Assembly: GCF_018257515.1 (NCBI RefSeq)
Contig: NZ_JAERJR010000005.1
Span: 62,001 to 126,000, forward strand
Length of the DNA stretch: 64,000 bases
Reading direction: 5' to 3'
Source of the DNA: Tatumella sp. JGM118
GTDB lineage: Bacteria; Pseudomonadota; Gammaproteobacteria; Enterobacterales; Enterobacteriaceae
The translations under genes and the position numbers were made by a program. This document shows positions 10,527 through 19,785 of this stretch, piece by piece (position 1 is the stretch's first letter; every line of letters begins with the position of its first letter). Under the pieces are notes generated by a model. It was not told where the DNA came from and did not search any database. It worked only from the letters and a program-made list of their open reading frames with translations.

Positions 10527-12857
10527 ATGCTAAAGATGAAAAATTCGCTAAGCCAAATTATTGCCGGTGAACTTCAGGTGCGTGCAGAGCAGGTCAATTC
10601 TGCTGTGCATCTGTTGGACGAAGGGAATACCGTGCCATTTATTGCACGCTATCGTAAAGAAGTCACGGGCGGGCTGGATGATACACAGCTACGCCAGTTA
10701 GAATCCAGGCTGAGTTATCTCCGTGAGCTCGAAGATCGCCGCCAGACCATTCTCCGCTCCATTGAGGAACAGGGTAAGCTGACACCGGAGCTTTCCGATG
10801 CGCTGAACACCACCCTGAGTAAGACGGAACTCGAAGATCTCTATCTCCCTTATAAACCGAAGCGCCGCACCCGTGGACAGATAGCCATTGAAGCCGGTCT
10901 GGAACCCCTCGCGACCCTGTTATGGCAGCAGCCGGATCAGGACCCTGAGAGCGCGGCGCAGTCTTATGTTGATGCAGATAAAGGTATCGCGGATACCCGC
11001 GCAGCGCTGGACGGCGCCCGTTATATACTGATGGAAAAGTTTGCGGAAGATGCCGTACTGCTGGCGAAAGTACGTCATTATCTGTCTAAGAATGCTCATC
11101 TGGTGTCAAAAGTTGTGGAAGGCAAGGAAGAAGAAGGCGCGAAATTTCGCGACTACTTTGATCACCACGAACTGTTGTCATCAATCCCTTCTCACCGCGC
11201 GCTGGCTATGTTCCGCGGGCGTAACGAAGGTATCCTGCAGCTTTCTCTGAACCCGGATCCGCAAAGCGATGAACCACCGCGGGAAAGTTATGGCGAGACA
11301 CTGATAGCAGAACATCTGCAGGTCATTTTCAATAATGCGGCAGCGGACCGCTGGAGAAAAGCCGTCATCAGCTGGACATGGCGGATCAAAATCCTGCTGC
11401 ATCTGGAAACCGAACTGATGGGAACACTCAGGGAGCGCGCTGAAGATGAAGCGATCAATGTCTTTGCCCGTAACCTGAATGATCTGCTGATGGCCGCACC
11501 GGCGGGTATGCGCCCGACCATGGGTCTCGATCCCGGCCTGCGTACCGGCGTAAAAGTCGCCGTTGTCGATGCCACCGGTAAACTGGTAGCGACCGATACA
11601 GTCTATCCGCACACCGGTCAGGCGGCCAAAGCCGCAGCCAGTGTGGCCGCGTTATGTACCCGCTATCAGGTTGAACTGGTCGCGATAGGTAATGGTACTG
11701 CCTCCCGCGAGACCGAACGATTCTTCCTCGAACTGCAGAAACAGTATCCGCAGGTTACGGCTCAGAAGGTGATCGTCAGCGAAGCAGGCGCTTCAGTGTA
11801 CTCTGCTTCTGAACTGGCCGCCCTTGAGTTCCCAGATCTGGATGTGTCGCTGCGTGGCGCGGTTTCCATTGCCCGCCGCTTACAGGACCCGTTAGCTGAG
11901 CTGGTGAAGATTGAGCCTAAATCCATCGGGGTCGGGCAGTATCAGCATGATGTCAGTCAGAGTCAGCTGGCGAAAAAACTGGATGCTGTGGTAGAAGACT
12001 GTGTTAACGCCGTCGGTGTTGACCTGAATACGGCATCCGTTCCCCTGCTGACCCGGGTTGCCGGGCTGAGCCGGATGATGGCACAGAATATTGTCGACTG
12101 GCGGGATGAAAATGGTCGTTTCATAAACCGTAAGCAGTTACTGAAAGTCAGCCGTCTGGGGCCAAAAGCCTTTGAGCAGTGTGCCGGATTTTTGCGGATC
12201 AGCCAGGGTGAAAACGCGCTGGATGCCTCCACCGTTCACCCGGAAGCCTATCCGGTGGTTGAGCGCATTTTGCAGGCAACCGCACAGAGCCTGCAGGAAC
12301 TAATGGGTAACAGCCAGGCGGTTCATGCCCTGAAACCTTCAGAGTTTACCGATGAGCGTTTCGGGTTACCGACCGTTAACGATATCCTGAAAGAGCTTGA
12401 AAAACCGGGCCGGGATCCCCGTCCTGAATTCAAAACAGCGACTTTTGCCGAAGGTATCGATACGATGGCAGACTTACTGCCGGGGATGGTACTGGAAGGC
12501 TCGGTCACCAATGTGACTAACTTCGGGGCTTTTGTGGATATCGGCGTTCACCAGGACGGTCTGGTACATATCTCGTCCCTGTCGGATAAATTTGTCGACG
12601 ACCCGCACAAGGTCGTGAAGGCCGGAGATATCGTCAAGGTTAAGGTCATAGATATCGACCTGCAACGTAAGCGTATCGCCCTGACAATGCGTCTGGATGA
12701 GCAAGCAGGCGAAACACGCAGACCGGGAGGCAGTGCCGCACCCGCCGGTCAGCCACGCCCTGCAGCCCGCCAGAATGCCGGTAAAACACGACCTAAAGCC
12801 ACAGGCAACAGCGCAATGGAAGATGCTCTGGCCGCTGCGTTTGGCAAAAAACGCTAA
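10527..12857 (+). CDS. tex: Tex-type transcription accessory protein (YhgF)
   Basis: A 776-residue multidomain nucleic-acid-binding protein (773 in E. coli YhgF). Order: N-terminal Tex helical domain, YqgF/RNase H-like domain starting near [17 protein letters not shown] (residues ~331-347), helix-hairpin-helix region (~500-560), and a C-terminal S1 RNA-binding domain ([20 protein letters not shown], ~655-674). The tail is Gly/Ala/Pro-rich and basic. Tex proteins affect transcription and stress tolerance; the exact role is not settled. ATG 10527 and ATG 10536 are both possible starts with weak ribosome sites. In E. coli, feoABC lies nearby; it is not found here. Confidence 0.95.
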   Translation: MLKMKNSLSQIIAGELQVRAEQVNSAVHLLDEGNTVPFIARYRKEVTGGLDDTQLRQLESRLSYLRELEDRRQTILRSIEEQGKLTPELSDALNTTLSKTELEDLYLPYKPKRRTRGQIAIEAGLEPLATLLWQQPDQDPESAAQSYVDADKGIADTRAALDGARYILMEKFAEDAVLLAKVRHYLSKNAHLVSKVVEGKEEEGAKFRDYFDHHELLSSIPSHRALAMFRGRNEGILQLSLNPDPQSDEPPRESYGETLIAEHLQVIFNNAAADRWRKAVISWTWRIKILLHLETELMGTLRERAEDEAINVFARNLNDLLMAAPAGMRPTMGLDPGLRTGVKVAVVDATGKLVATDTVYPHTGQAAKAAASVAALCTRYQVELVAIGNGTASRETERFFLELQKQYPQVTAQKVIVSEAGASVYSASELAALEFPDLDVSLRGAVSIARRLQDPLAELVKIEPKSIGVGQYQHDVSQSQLAKKLDAVVEDCVNAVGVDLNTASVPLLTRVAGLSRMMAQNIVDWRDENGRFINRKQLLKVSRLGPKAFEQCAGFLRISQGENALDASTVHPEAYPVVERILQATAQSLQELMGNSQAVHALKPSEFTDERFGLPTVNDILKELEKPGRDPRPEFKTATFAEGIDTMADLLPGMVLEGSVTNVTNFGAFVDIGVHQDGLVHISSLSDKFVDDPHKVVKAGDIVKVKVIDIDLQRKRIALTMRLDEQAGETRRPGGSAAPAGQPRPAARQNAGKTRPKATGNSAMEDALAAAFGKKR

Positions 12858-12861
12858 TCTG

Positions 12862-12888
12862 AAAAGCTCCCGTCCCGGGAGCTTTTTT
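12862..12888. terminator. Intrinsic terminator after tex
   Basis: AAAAGCTCCCG, a short loop and CGGGAGCTTTTTT form a strong hairpin with six T on the plus strand and four A on the other side. It starts 5 bases after the tex stop and serves tex; it could also act for the convergent gene ending at 12896. Confidence 0.9.
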
Positions 12889-12895
12889 CCGCAAT

Positions 12896-13192
12896 TCAGT
12901 CCGCACTGACTTCCTGCGAAAGAACAACGTCCAGCGAGGCACGGTTATTCAGCGCTGCTGCCAGCTTCTGAAATGCCGGGGCTTTCTCATGTTCATCCAG
13001 GTGCTGACGTGAGCTCCAGCGCTCGAGCATAATAAATTGCTGCGGCTTACTGATATTTTGATGGAGTACATAAGATTCACACCCGGGCTCACCCTGCACT
13101 TCTCTCTCAGCCGTTTTTAAGGCTTCAGCAACCACTTTCTCTTCACCTGGTGTTGCGGTAATTGATGCAATAACTGTTATGACCTGGCTCAT
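12896..13192 (-). CDS. Antibiotic biosynthesis monooxygenase-like (ABM) small protein
   Basis: A 98-residue protein with the compact alpha/beta ABM fold: VITVIASITATPGEEKVVAEAL, here beginning at residue ~4, an interior PGCESYVLHQ strand, and FIMLERWSSRQHLDEHEKAP toward the C terminus. The family includes quinol monooxygenases (YgiN type) and small heme- or substrate-free dimers; the substrate cannot be read from sequence. The ATG at 13192 has AAGG 8 bases upstream; an in-frame upstream start at 13288 adds 32 unlikely residues. It sits where E. coli has feo genes. Confidence 0.85.
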   Translation of the reverse strand: MSQVITVIASITATPGEEKVVAEALKTAEREVQGEPGCESYVLHQNISKPQQFIMLERWSSRQHLDEHEKAPAFQKLAAALNNRASLDVVLSQEVSAD

Positions 13193-13364
13193 ATCTGACC
13201 TTCTGATGGTTAATACGGGATCCCGGCAAACGGCCGGCAGACATTGAATCTGTCTGAAAGTATGCAACTGCAGGCAGGAAAAATACACCCTGAGGCCAGC
13301 CTGTCCGCATCAGAAGATAAATGGTGCAGCACAGACCGCCCGAAGGCAGCCTGTGCAAAACAGA

Positions 13365-13634
13365 TTACTTATAGACTTCTGCCGTGGCACTGATACGGCC
13401 ATGCTCACGTCCGGCAATCACCCTGAAGTAGCGCCCTCCCTTTTCATCAGCCAGTCTGGACAGCTCAGCTTTGGCATCTATCGGAGCAGTGGCTTTTGAG
13501 GTGGTCGTCACCGTGCCTATTTTTTCCAGATGCTGGCGGCTGACTTCCGCTTTCGTAACCTCTTCTGCCGCCAATGCAGAAAAAGACACGGTACCCGCGA
13601 CGAACGCAGTTACTGCAAACTTCAACATATTCAT
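13365..13634 (-). CDS. DUF1471 (YdgH/BhsA/YahO-like) periplasmic protein
   Basis: An 89-residue secreted protein. Residues 1-22 form a Sec signal peptide (KFAVTAFVAGTVSFSALA, cleaved before AEEVTKAE). The mature part has the DUF1471 pattern: KIGTVTTTS strand, a helix DAKAELSRLADEKGG, and a terminal strand pair RISATAEVYK. The KIG...DEKG...ATAEVYK spacing resembles E. coli YahO and BhsA. Members are small envelope proteins linked to stress and biofilm; the function of this one is unknown. GAGG precedes the ATG at 13634. Two further DUF1471 genes lie at 55.1-55.7 kb but are of a different subtype. Confidence 0.85.
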   Translation of the reverse strand: MNMLKFAVTAFVAGTVSFSALAAEEVTKAEVSRQHLEKIGTVTTTSKATAPIDAKAELSRLADEKGGRYFRVIAGREHGRISATAEVYK

Positions 13635-13684
13635 AGGGTAAGCCTCTTATTTTATGATTTTATAAAATGCGTAAAAACAGGCAA

Positions 13685-13712
13685 CCCCTGACACGGGAGA
13701 AAATGTCAGGGG
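13685..13712 (-). terminator. 9-bp-arm hairpin, probable bioH terminator
   Basis: CCCCTGACA (13685-13693) pairs with TGTCAGGGG (13704-13712). On the minus strand it follows the bioH stop by about 85 bases, and a TTTTT run appears about 6 bases after it. It may also sit in the leader of the DUF1471 gene. Confidence 0.55.
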
Positions 13713-13796
13713 CTGTCCGACAACAGAGGTAAGGATGTTGTCCGACCAAAGTATGCGCGAATGTTTAAAAAACAGGCAATGCACAAGGTCAAATTT

Positions 13797-14564
13797 TTAC
13801 AAATCAGATGAAAAATCCAGCACCTGCTGGCAAAAGAGGTCAGGATGAGAAATGAAAGGTGCGTGTCCGGCCTTAGGAATGATCAGTGACTGTCCGTGTC
13901 CGGTATACTGGTCCACCTCAGGCACTATCGCTACCGGCACCAGCGCATCCAGTGCCCCGTAAATGCGCAGCACCGGCACCTTCAGAGCGGACAGATCACC
14001 ACGCAGGTCTGCGGATTGCAGAATAGACAGCCCTCCGTTAAGCACATCGGCTTGCGGTAACGGCTGCGAAAGAATGACGTCTCTGAGTTGCCGGGCATCC
14101 TGTCTGGCTGTACCGGTTCCCAACGTCTGTAGCGCCATAAACCGTTCGACCGTTTTTTCAAAATGCTGACTGAGTTGCTGTCTGAAGCCCTCAAGCACGG
14201 TCGGTTTAATCCCCGGCCACTGCTCCCGTTCACTGAAACAGGGTGAGGAAGCGAGGGTTATCAACCCGCGCACTTTCTGTCGTGCTGTCTGTACCAGCCG
14301 GGTCGCCACCAGGCCACCTAATGACCAGCCAGCAATAATCGCATCTTCGGGTAAATGTGGCAGTAATACCCCGGCCATCTCCTCCAGCGTCATCGCAGAA
14401 TAACCCTGACTGCGACCATAGCCAGGCAGGTCGACGAGATGTAAACGGAAATGGGGCCTTAATCTCTCCGTGATACCAGACCATACTTCGGCATTCAAAC
14501 CCCAGCCGTGCAATAGCACAAGATCCGTTTTTCCTTCTCCGCAACGGTGCCAGTAAAGCGACAT
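13797..14564 (-). CDS. bioH: Pimeloyl-ACP methyl ester carboxylesterase BioH
   Basis: A 255-residue alpha/beta hydrolase (256 in E. coli). BioH removes the methyl group from pimeloyl-ACP methyl ester, ending the BioC/BioH route to the biotin precursor. The nucleophile elbow GWSLGG places Ser at ~81; the acid is in the YGALDALVP segment (~206) and the catalytic His in [10 protein letters not shown] (~234). [12 protein letters not shown] near the N terminus is the oxyanion-hole HGW. It is divergent from gntX with a 34-bp gap, as in E. coli. Confidence 0.96.
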   Translation of the reverse strand: MSLYWHRCGEGKTDLVLLHGWGLNAEVWSGITERLRPHFRLHLVDLPGYGRSQGYSAMTLEEMAGVLLPHLPEDAIIAGWSLGGLVATRLVQTARQKVRGLITLASSPCFSEREQWPGIKPTVLEGFRQQLSQHFEKTVERFMALQTLGTGTARQDARQLRDVILSQPLPQADVLNGGLSILQSADLRGDLSALKVPVLRIYGALDALVPVAIVPEVDQYTGHGQSLIIPKAGHAPFISHPDLFCQQVLDFSSDL

Positions 14565-14598
14565 GATGAAGTACTCCGGTTAAAAGTGAGAGGTTAAC

Positions 14599-15282
14599 AT
14601 GTTCACATTAAAAGGTAATTGCTGGCTATGCCAGTTGCCCGTGTGCTCGCCGGAACGCGGGATTTGCAGTCCCTGCCAGCGCCGGTTGCCCGCACTCCCG
14701 TCGCTGTGCTACCGCTGCGGTTTGCCTGCAGCACCGGATACGGGCGCCTGTGGTCGCTGTTTACTCAATCCCCCGCCGTGGCACCGGCTGGTCTGTGTCA
14801 GTGATTATCTTCCGCCGCTCAGCCGGTTACTGCATAAGTTTAAATTTTCAGGGTGTACCGCACTGCAGGTGATGTTTGCCAGACTGATTTTGCTAAGCTG
14901 GTTACAGCAGCACAGAAGCTGTGGTCTGAAAAAGCCGGACATTGTGGTGTGCTCGCCGTTGAATAAGCACCGGCGGTGGCAACGGGGATTTAATCAGTCC
15001 GCCTTGCTCGCGCAACCTTTAGCCCATTGGCTATCCTGCGATTATGCACCGGAAGCACTGACCCGTACCCGGAAAACGGCATTACAACACCGGCTAAGTA
15101 TTCAGCAAAGAAAGCGTAATCTGCGCCATGCCTTTGCCACGGAATTCAGCTTTTCCGGACAGCATGTGGCGCTGGTGGATGATGTTGTCACCACCGGTAG
15201 CACGGCAGGTGAAATATCACAATTGCTCACCCGTGCAGGGGCAGCCAGTGTGCAGGTCTGGTGCCTGTGCCGCACCTTGTAG
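14599..15282 (+). CDS. gntX: ComF-family phosphoribosyltransferase-like protein GntX/YhgH
   Basis: A 227-residue ComF/GntX family protein, the same length as E. coli GntX. The N terminus holds Cys pairs of a zinc-ribbon type (CWLCQLPVC, CSPCQRR, CYRCGLP, CGRCL). The C terminus carries the PRPP-binding loop VALVDDVVTTGSTAGEI at residues ~188-204. In E. coli it has been linked to gluconate use and to DNA use as nutrient; the biochemical role is unsettled. It is followed 57 bp later by nfuA on the same strand and probably shares its transcript. Confidence 0.93.
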   Translation: MFTLKGNCWLCQLPVCSPERGICSPCQRRLPALPSLCYRCGLPAAPDTGACGRCLLNPPPWHRLVCVSDYLPPLSRLLHKFKFSGCTALQVMFARLILLSWLQQHRSCGLKKPDIVVCSPLNKHRRWQRGFNQSALLAQPLAHWLSCDYAPEALTRTRKTALQHRLSIQQRKRNLRHAFATEFSFSGQHVALVDDVVTTGSTAGEISQLLTRAGAASVQVWCLCRTL

Positions 15283-15339
15283 AGTCACGGTGATGGGCGT
15301 ATTATTACCCACTGTTTCAGTCAACTATTGAGCCATACT

Positions 15340-15915
15340 ATGATCCGTATTACTGACACTGCCCAGGAGCATTTTTCGAAACTGCTCGCTAAACAGGAAG
15401 AAGGCACCCAGATTCGTGTTTTCGTGATCAATCCGGGGACGCCCAGTGCAGAGTGTGGTGTTTCCTATTGCCCACCCGATGCGGTGGAAAGTACCGATAC
15501 AGAGCTTAACTATGAGCGCCTGACCGCGTATGTCGATGAACTGAGTGCACCTTATCTTGAGGATGCTGAAATCGACTTCGTGACAGATAACCTGGGTTCA
15601 CAGCTCACGCTGAAAGCGCCAAATGCCAAAATGCGTAAAGTCGCAGATGATGCTCCGTTAATTGATCGGGTTGAGTATCTGTTACAGGCACAGATTAACC
15701 CGCAGCTTGCCAGCCACGGCGGTAAAGTCTCTCTGATGGAAATTACCGAAGACGGCTATGCGATTTTGCAGTTCGGTGGCGGATGCAACGGCTGCTCCAT
15801 GGTAGATGTCACCCTGAAAGAAGGGATCGAAAAAGAGATGCTGGCCGCTTTCCCGGAACTGAAAGGGGTGCGTGACCTTACCGAGCACCAGCCAGGCGAA
15901 CACTCTTACTACTGA
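15340..15915 (+). CDS. nfuA: Fe/S biogenesis protein NfuA
   Basis: A 191-residue iron-sulfur carrier, the same length as in E. coli. The N-terminal part is a degenerate A-type domain; the C-terminal Nfu domain has the cluster-binding C-X2-C in [19 protein letters not shown] (Cys ~149 and ~152). It delivers [4Fe-4S] clusters to targets such as aconitase and LipA under oxidative stress or iron limitation. The ATG at 15340 ([12 protein letters not shown]) matches the E. coli start; the in-frame start at 15328 would add MSHT. RyhB, which responds to iron, is also in this window, but no direct link is visible. Confidence 0.96.
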   Translation: MIRITDTAQEHFSKLLAKQEEGTQIRVFVINPGTPSAECGVSYCPPDAVESTDTELNYERLTAYVDELSAPYLEDAEIDFVTDNLGSQLTLKAPNAKMRKVADDAPLIDRVEYLLQAQINPQLASHGGKVSLMEITEDGYAILQFGGGCNGCSMVDVTLKEGIEKEMLAAFPELKGVRDLTEHQPGEHSYY

Positions 15916-15923
15916 TAAGTGTT

Positions 15924-15947
15924 ATCCACCGTTTGGTAACGGTGGAT
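15924..15947. terminator. Hairpin between convergent nfuA and glpR
   Basis: A perfect 10-bp stem ATCCACCGTT/AACGGTGGAT with loop TGGT lies 9 bases after the nfuA stop and 12 before the glpR stop. A short ATTTC follows on the plus strand. Likely terminator for nfuA and possibly both genes. Confidence 0.7.
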
Positions 15948-15958
15948 ATTTCAATCGC

Positions 15959-16717
15959 TCAGCACAGCACCAGCTGCACATCATGCTGCCGGATAACACT
16001 GAGTAGTTCTTCCGGCGGCTTACGGTCCGTGTACAGGCTGTCCAGCATACTGATATTCCCCAGATTCACCATCGCATTCCGGCCAAATTTTGAATGGTCG
16101 GTGACCAGGATGACATTCCGTGAATTTTCAATGATCGCACGCTTCGTCCTGACCTCATGGTAATCGAATTCCAGTAACGTTCCATCCATATCAATACCGC
16201 TGATCCCCAGAATGCCATAGTCCAGCCGAAACTGAGAGATAAAGTCCATCGTTGCTTCACCGATGATCCCGCCATCCCGAGTACGGACATCTCCGCCGGC
16301 CACAATGACTCTGAACTCCGGTTTTGCCATCAGCAACATCGCCACATTCAGGTTATTGGTCACAACCTGCAGATGCTTGTGGTTCAGTAACGCATGAGCC
16401 ACCGCTTCAGGCGTGGTACCGATATCGATAAACAGCGTCGACCCTTCGGGGATCTGCGCGGCAACACTGCGGGCAATACTGGCTTTTTCTTCGGAATACA
16501 TCATCCGGCGATCATGCCATGCCGTATTCTCGGCGCTGGAGGGTAAAGCCGCGCCACCGTGATGTCGCTGGATCTGGTTCTGTTCTGCAAGATCATTCAG
16601 ATCCCGTCGGATTGTCTGCGGGCTGACCGAGAAATGTTCCACCAGCTCTTCAGTGCTGACATATCCCTGTCGTTTGACCAGTTCAATAATGACATCGTGC
16701 CGCTGAGTCTGCTTCAC
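15959..16717 (-). CDS. glpR: Glycerol-3-phosphate regulon repressor GlpR
   Basis: A 252-residue DeoR-family repressor, the same length as E. coli GlpR. The N-terminal helix-turn-helix is at residues ~18-40 (YVSTEELVEHFSVSPQTIRR) and the sugar-phosphate isomerase-like effector domain contains IDIGTTPEAVAHAL and DGGIIGEAT. It represses glp genes; glycerol-3-phosphate relieves this. The GTG at 16717 with AGGAGGG upstream gives VKQTQRHDVI, matching the E. coli N terminus. A longer in-frame reading to 16879 overlaps glpG and is rejected. It is last in glpE-glpG-glpR. Confidence 0.96.
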   Translation of the reverse strand: MKQTQRHDVIIELVKRQGYVSTEELVEHFSVSPQTIRRDLNDLAEQNQIQRHHGGAALPSSAENTAWHDRRMMYSEEKASIARSVAAQIPEGSTLFIDIGTTPEAVAHALLNHKHLQVVTNNLNVAMLLMAKPEFRVIVAGGDVRTRDGGIIGEATMDFISQFRLDYGILGISGIDMDGTLLEFDYHEVRTKRAIIENSRNVILVTDHSKFGRNAMVNLGNISMLDSLYTDRKPPEELLSVIRQHDVQLVLC

Positions 16718-16760
16718 TCTACCCTCCTGTGCAGGATTTCCCTGACCTCTGTCTTCATCA

Positions 16761-17594
16761 TCAACGCTGCTTTCTGGCGGACTGAGTATCGGCAAACGCC
16801 ATCGCCAGCCCCACCAGTAATCCCGTGAAGTGCGCCATATTGGCGATATCCATCCCGAACAGCCCATAATACCCGACAACCAGCCACACTATAGAGAACA
16901 CAATTAATCCGCGTTCCAGATACACTCCGCTCTGCGGGTCTCTTTCGCCCCGTAACCAGCAATATCCCATCAGTGCATAGACCACACCGGAGAGACCGCC
17001 GAACCAGATCCCGCTGAATTTGGCTTGCATCCAGCCACTCAGTAAGGCTGAAATTACGGTGATCACAAACAATTTTCCGCTACCCAGCCGTTTCTCAACC
17101 GCGCCGCCCAGATACCACCACCAGAGCAGGTTAAAGACGATGTGCAGCAAAGAAAAGTGAAGGAATATATGGCTGACCCAGCGCCAGACCTGGAAATATT
17201 GCCCCGACCCGTCAGGCCAGGACAGCCAGCTTAAGACCGTTTCATCACCGACAATCTGCATCAGAACAAACACGACGATGCAGATCATCATCACACTCAT
17301 CGTCAGCGGACCGGCCCGTTCACGGAGGTTGGTCAGAAACTGCCCCCGCGGGTACTCCATACGTAGCCGTGTCGTCCCGCTTTTCCAGCTCGCGGCCTGA
17401 TAGCGGGGATGATTGGGATCGCGCATAAACTGACTGAGTTCACTTTCCGTTAATGTCAGCTGATCTTCATCGTCCAGCCAGAGCTGGTAACTGTTTTGCT
17501 GCTGTTCAATATGCAACCTGACGCCGCGGGTTGCCATATAATCCACAAACGCCTGGGCCATTCGCGGGTTCGTAAACTGCGTAATACATTTCAT
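16761..17594 (-). CDS. glpG: Rhomboid intramembrane protease GlpG
   Basis: A 277-residue rhomboid protease (276 in E. coli). The N-terminal cytoplasmic domain (residues 1-~90) precedes six membrane segments. The catalytic Ser lies in [12 protein letters not shown] (~202) and the catalytic His in [14 protein letters not shown] (~255). It cleaves membrane proteins in the inner membrane; its physiological substrates are few and it is not needed for glycerol use. It is co-transcribed with glpE (22-bp gap) and glpR (43-bp gap). Confidence 0.96.
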   Translation of the reverse strand: MKCITQFTNPRMAQAFVDYMATRGVRLHIEQQQNSYQLWLDDEDQLTLTESELSQFMRDPNHPRYQAASWKSGTTRLRMEYPRGQFLTNLRERAGPLTMSVMMICIVVFVLMQIVGDETVLSWLSWPDGSGQYFQVWRWVSHIFLHFSLLHIVFNLLWWWYLGGAVEKRLGSGKLFVITVISALLSGWMQAKFSGIWFGGLSGVVYALMGYCWLRGERDPQSGVYLERGLIVFSIVWLVVGYYGLFGMDIANMAHFTGLLVGLAMAFADTQSARKQR

Positions 17595-17616
17595 GACCTA
17601 TCCCCGGTACCGGACA

Positions 17617-17949
17617 TTATCCCTGACTGTTATCGGTGCGGATTTGCGCAGGAAACGCCGTCCGCCAGGCATCAAACCCGCCGTCAACACTATATACCTG
17701 ATCAAACCCCTGATTAATAAGATATTGAGCCGCACCTTTACTGCTGTTGCCGTGATAGCAAAGTACCAATACCGGCTGGTCAAACTCCGCTTCTGTCATA
17801 AAATTGTTGAGAGTTCCGTTGGTCAGATGGAAAGCCTCAGCAACATGTGCCGCTTCAAAACTTTGCGGGTCGCGAATATCAACCAGGATAGCGCCCTGTT
17901 GTAACTTCTCCATTGCCTGCAGAACGTTAATGCACTCGTAGGTTTCCAT
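17617..17949 (-). CDS. glpE: Thiosulfate sulfurtransferase GlpE
   Basis: A 110-residue single-domain rhodanese (108 in E. coli). The active-site loop is [14 protein letters not shown] with Cys at ~65, and [14 protein letters not shown] marks the N-terminal half. It transfers sulfur from thiosulfate to cyanide or thiol acceptors such as thioredoxin in vitro. The ATG at 17949 (METYECINV) follows AGAGAG and matches the E. coli N terminus; the start at 17967 would add six residues. First gene of glpEGR, divergent from glpD. Confidence 0.95.
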   Translation of the reverse strand: METYECINVLQAMEKLQQGAILVDIRDPQSFEAAHVAEAFHLTNGTLNNFMTEAEFDQPVLVLCYHGNSSKGAAQYLINQGFDQVYSVDGGFDAWRTAFPAQIRTDNSQG

Positions 17950-18055
17950 ATCACTCTCTCTAATCAATCAGCTTACAGCCGCACATTGTAACCTGATCTT
18001 TGTTCTCCCGATAATCCGATAAATCACGTGCTTCAGCTGTATTGTCATCCGGTTT

Positions 18056-18071
18056 TGTTATCTGTATCACG
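18056..18071. promoter_or_regulatory. Possible CRP site in the glpE/glpD intergenic region
   Basis: TGTTA-N6-TCACG differs from the CRP consensus TGTGA-N6-TCACA at two positions. CRP activation of glp genes is known in E. coli. Only the motif supports it here. Confidence 0.4.
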
Positions 18072-18127
18072 CTAAAATGTTTTCATAAGGTTAAATATTG
18101 GCATCAATGTTTGTTTTCGCCTATGAT

Positions 18128-18147
18128 AATGTTCGCAAACGAACATT
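18128..18147. promoter_or_regulatory. GlpR operator upstream of glpD
   Basis: AATGTTCG-CAAA-CGAACATT is a perfect 8+8 bp palindrome matching the E. coli GlpR operator consensus. It ends 32 bp before the glpD start. A second imperfect half-site (AATGTTTG...TTCG) begins near 18105, so tandem operators are likely, as in E. coli glpD. It may also affect divergent glpEGR. Confidence 0.92.
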
Positions 18148-18179
18148 GACTGATTATTCCGAACACCGGAGGAAAGCAC

Positions 18180-19706
18180 GTGGAAACCAAAGATCTGATC
18201 GTCATCGGTGGTGGCATCAATGGTGCCGGAATTGCGGCAGATGCTGCGGGACGTGGCTTATCAGTACTGATACTGGAAGCCCGGGACTTTGCCTGTGCGA
18301 CGTCCTCTGCAAGTTCGAAACTCATTCATGGTGGTTTACGCTATCTGGAACATTATGAATTCCGTCTGGTCAGTGAAGCGCTGGCCGAACGGGAAGTCTT
18401 ACTCAAAATGGCTCCCCACCTCGCCTTTCCTATGCGTTTCCGTCTGCCGCACCGCCCGCACCTTCGCCCGGCGTGGATGATCCGTACGGGATTATTTCTG
18501 TATGATCATCTGGGGAAACGGACCAGTCTGCCGGCCAGTAAAGGGATCACTTTCGGGGCAGACTCAGTACTGAAACCGGAAATTAATCGTGGCTTTGAAT
18601 ACTCAGACTGTTGGGTGGATGATGCCCGTATGGTCGTCGCGAATGCCCAGGCTGTCGTCAGCCACGGGGGAGAAGTCAGAACCCGTACCCGGGTGACCCG
18701 CGCATGGCGTGAAAACGGTTTATGGATCGTCGAAGCCGTGGACAGTGACAGCGGGGAACACTTCCGCTGGCAGGCAAAAGGTCTGGTAAATGCTGCCGGT
18801 CCATGGGTGAAAGAATTCTTCGATAACGGTCTCGCGCTCAAATCGCCTTACGGGATCCGATTAATCAAGGGCAGTCATATCGTGGTCCCCCGTGTCCACC
18901 AGGGGAAAGAAGCCTATATCCTGCAAAATGAGGATCACCGCATCGTGTTCGTGATCCCGTGGATGAATGAGTTTTCGATTATCGGCACGACCGACGTCGA
19001 ATATCATGGCGATCCGAAAGATGTGAAAATTGATGATAACGAAACGGATTACCTGCTTAAGGTCTTCAATGACCATTTCCGCCATAACCTGACGCGCGAG
19101 GATATTGTCTGGACCTATTCCGGTGTCCGGCCGTTATGTGACGATGAGTCAGACTCCCCTCAGGCAATCACCCGCGATTACACGCTGGATGTGCATGATG
19201 AGCATGGCAAGGCACCCTTATTGTCGGTGTTTGGTGGCAAGCTGACAACGTACCGCAAACTGGCTGAGCATGCGATGGAAAAGCTGGCGAAATATTATCC
19301 GAAGGCCGGACCGGCCTGGACCAAAGAAAGTGTGCTGCCCGGCGGGCATTTTTCCGGCAGCCGTGAAGACTTTGCCGCCAGCCTGCGCCGCCGCTATCCG
19401 TTTATCACCGCGAATATGGCTATGCACTATGCCCGGACCTATGGCAGTAATACGGAAAAGGTTCTGGGTGATGCACAACGCCTGGAGGATTTGGGTGAAA
19501 ACTTCGGTCATGAATTTTATGAGGCAGAACTGCGCTATCTTGCCGACCATGAATGGGTTCACGAGGCACAGGATGCGCTCTGGCGCCGGACAAAACAGGG
19601 AATGTGGCTGACAGAGGAACAACAGGCCCGGGTCGCTGAGTGGCTGAAGACCCGGTATAACATCTCTTCTGTACTTCCCGCATCGTTACCGGTGGCCGGG
19701 CTGTAA
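18180..19706 (+). CDS. glpD: Aerobic glycerol-3-phosphate dehydrogenase
   Basis: A 508-residue FAD flavoprotein (501 in E. coli) that oxidises glycerol-3-phosphate to dihydroxyacetone phosphate and passes electrons to quinone at the inner membrane. The N-terminal dinucleotide fold is DLIVIGGGINGAGIAADAAG (residues ~5-24), followed by ATSSASSKLIHGGLRYLE near the FAD. The substrate region contains RLIKGSHIVVP and TYSGVRPLCDD. It starts with GTG at 18180 after GGAGGAAAG. It provides the sink for glycerol-3-phosphate imported by the Ugp system in this window. A perfect GlpR operator precedes it. Confidence 0.97.
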   Translation: METKDLIVIGGGINGAGIAADAAGRGLSVLILEARDFACATSSASSKLIHGGLRYLEHYEFRLVSEALAEREVLLKMAPHLAFPMRFRLPHRPHLRPAWMIRTGLFLYDHLGKRTSLPASKGITFGADSVLKPEINRGFEYSDCWVDDARMVVANAQAVVSHGGEVRTRTRVTRAWRENGLWIVEAVDSDSGEHFRWQAKGLVNAAGPWVKEFFDNGLALKSPYGIRLIKGSHIVVPRVHQGKEAYILQNEDHRIVFVIPWMNEFSIIGTTDVEYHGDPKDVKIDDNETDYLLKVFNDHFRHNLTREDIVWTYSGVRPLCDDESDSPQAITRDYTLDVHDEHGKAPLLSVFGGKLTTYRKLAEHAMEKLAKYYPKAGPAWTKESVLPGGHFSGSREDFAASLRRRYPFITANMAMHYARTYGSNTEKVLGDAQRLEDLGENFGHEFYEAELRYLADHEWVHEAQDALWRRTKQGMWLTEEQQARVAEWLKTRYNISSVLPASLPVAGL

Positions 19707-19722
19707 TCTTCAGACAGAAAAC

Positions 19723-19756
19723 AAAAGAAGGCGGCCTGGTGGTCGCCTTCTTTTTT
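19723..19756. terminator. Bidirectional terminator between glpD and asd
   Basis: AAAAGAAGGCG and CGCCTTCTTTT form an 11-bp stem with a 10-base loop, with T6 on the plus strand and A4 on the other. It separates convergent glpD and asd. In E. coli the glycogen operon lies between these two genes. Confidence 0.9.
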
Positions 19757-19785
19757 CCTGCGCTCTGTCAGAGAGCCACTCTTTC

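Noticed and set aside
16718-16879. Longer GlpR start upstream of the GTG at 16717
   Set aside because: It would run through the end of glpG, lacks homology, and the GTG has a good ribosome site and matches E. coli.
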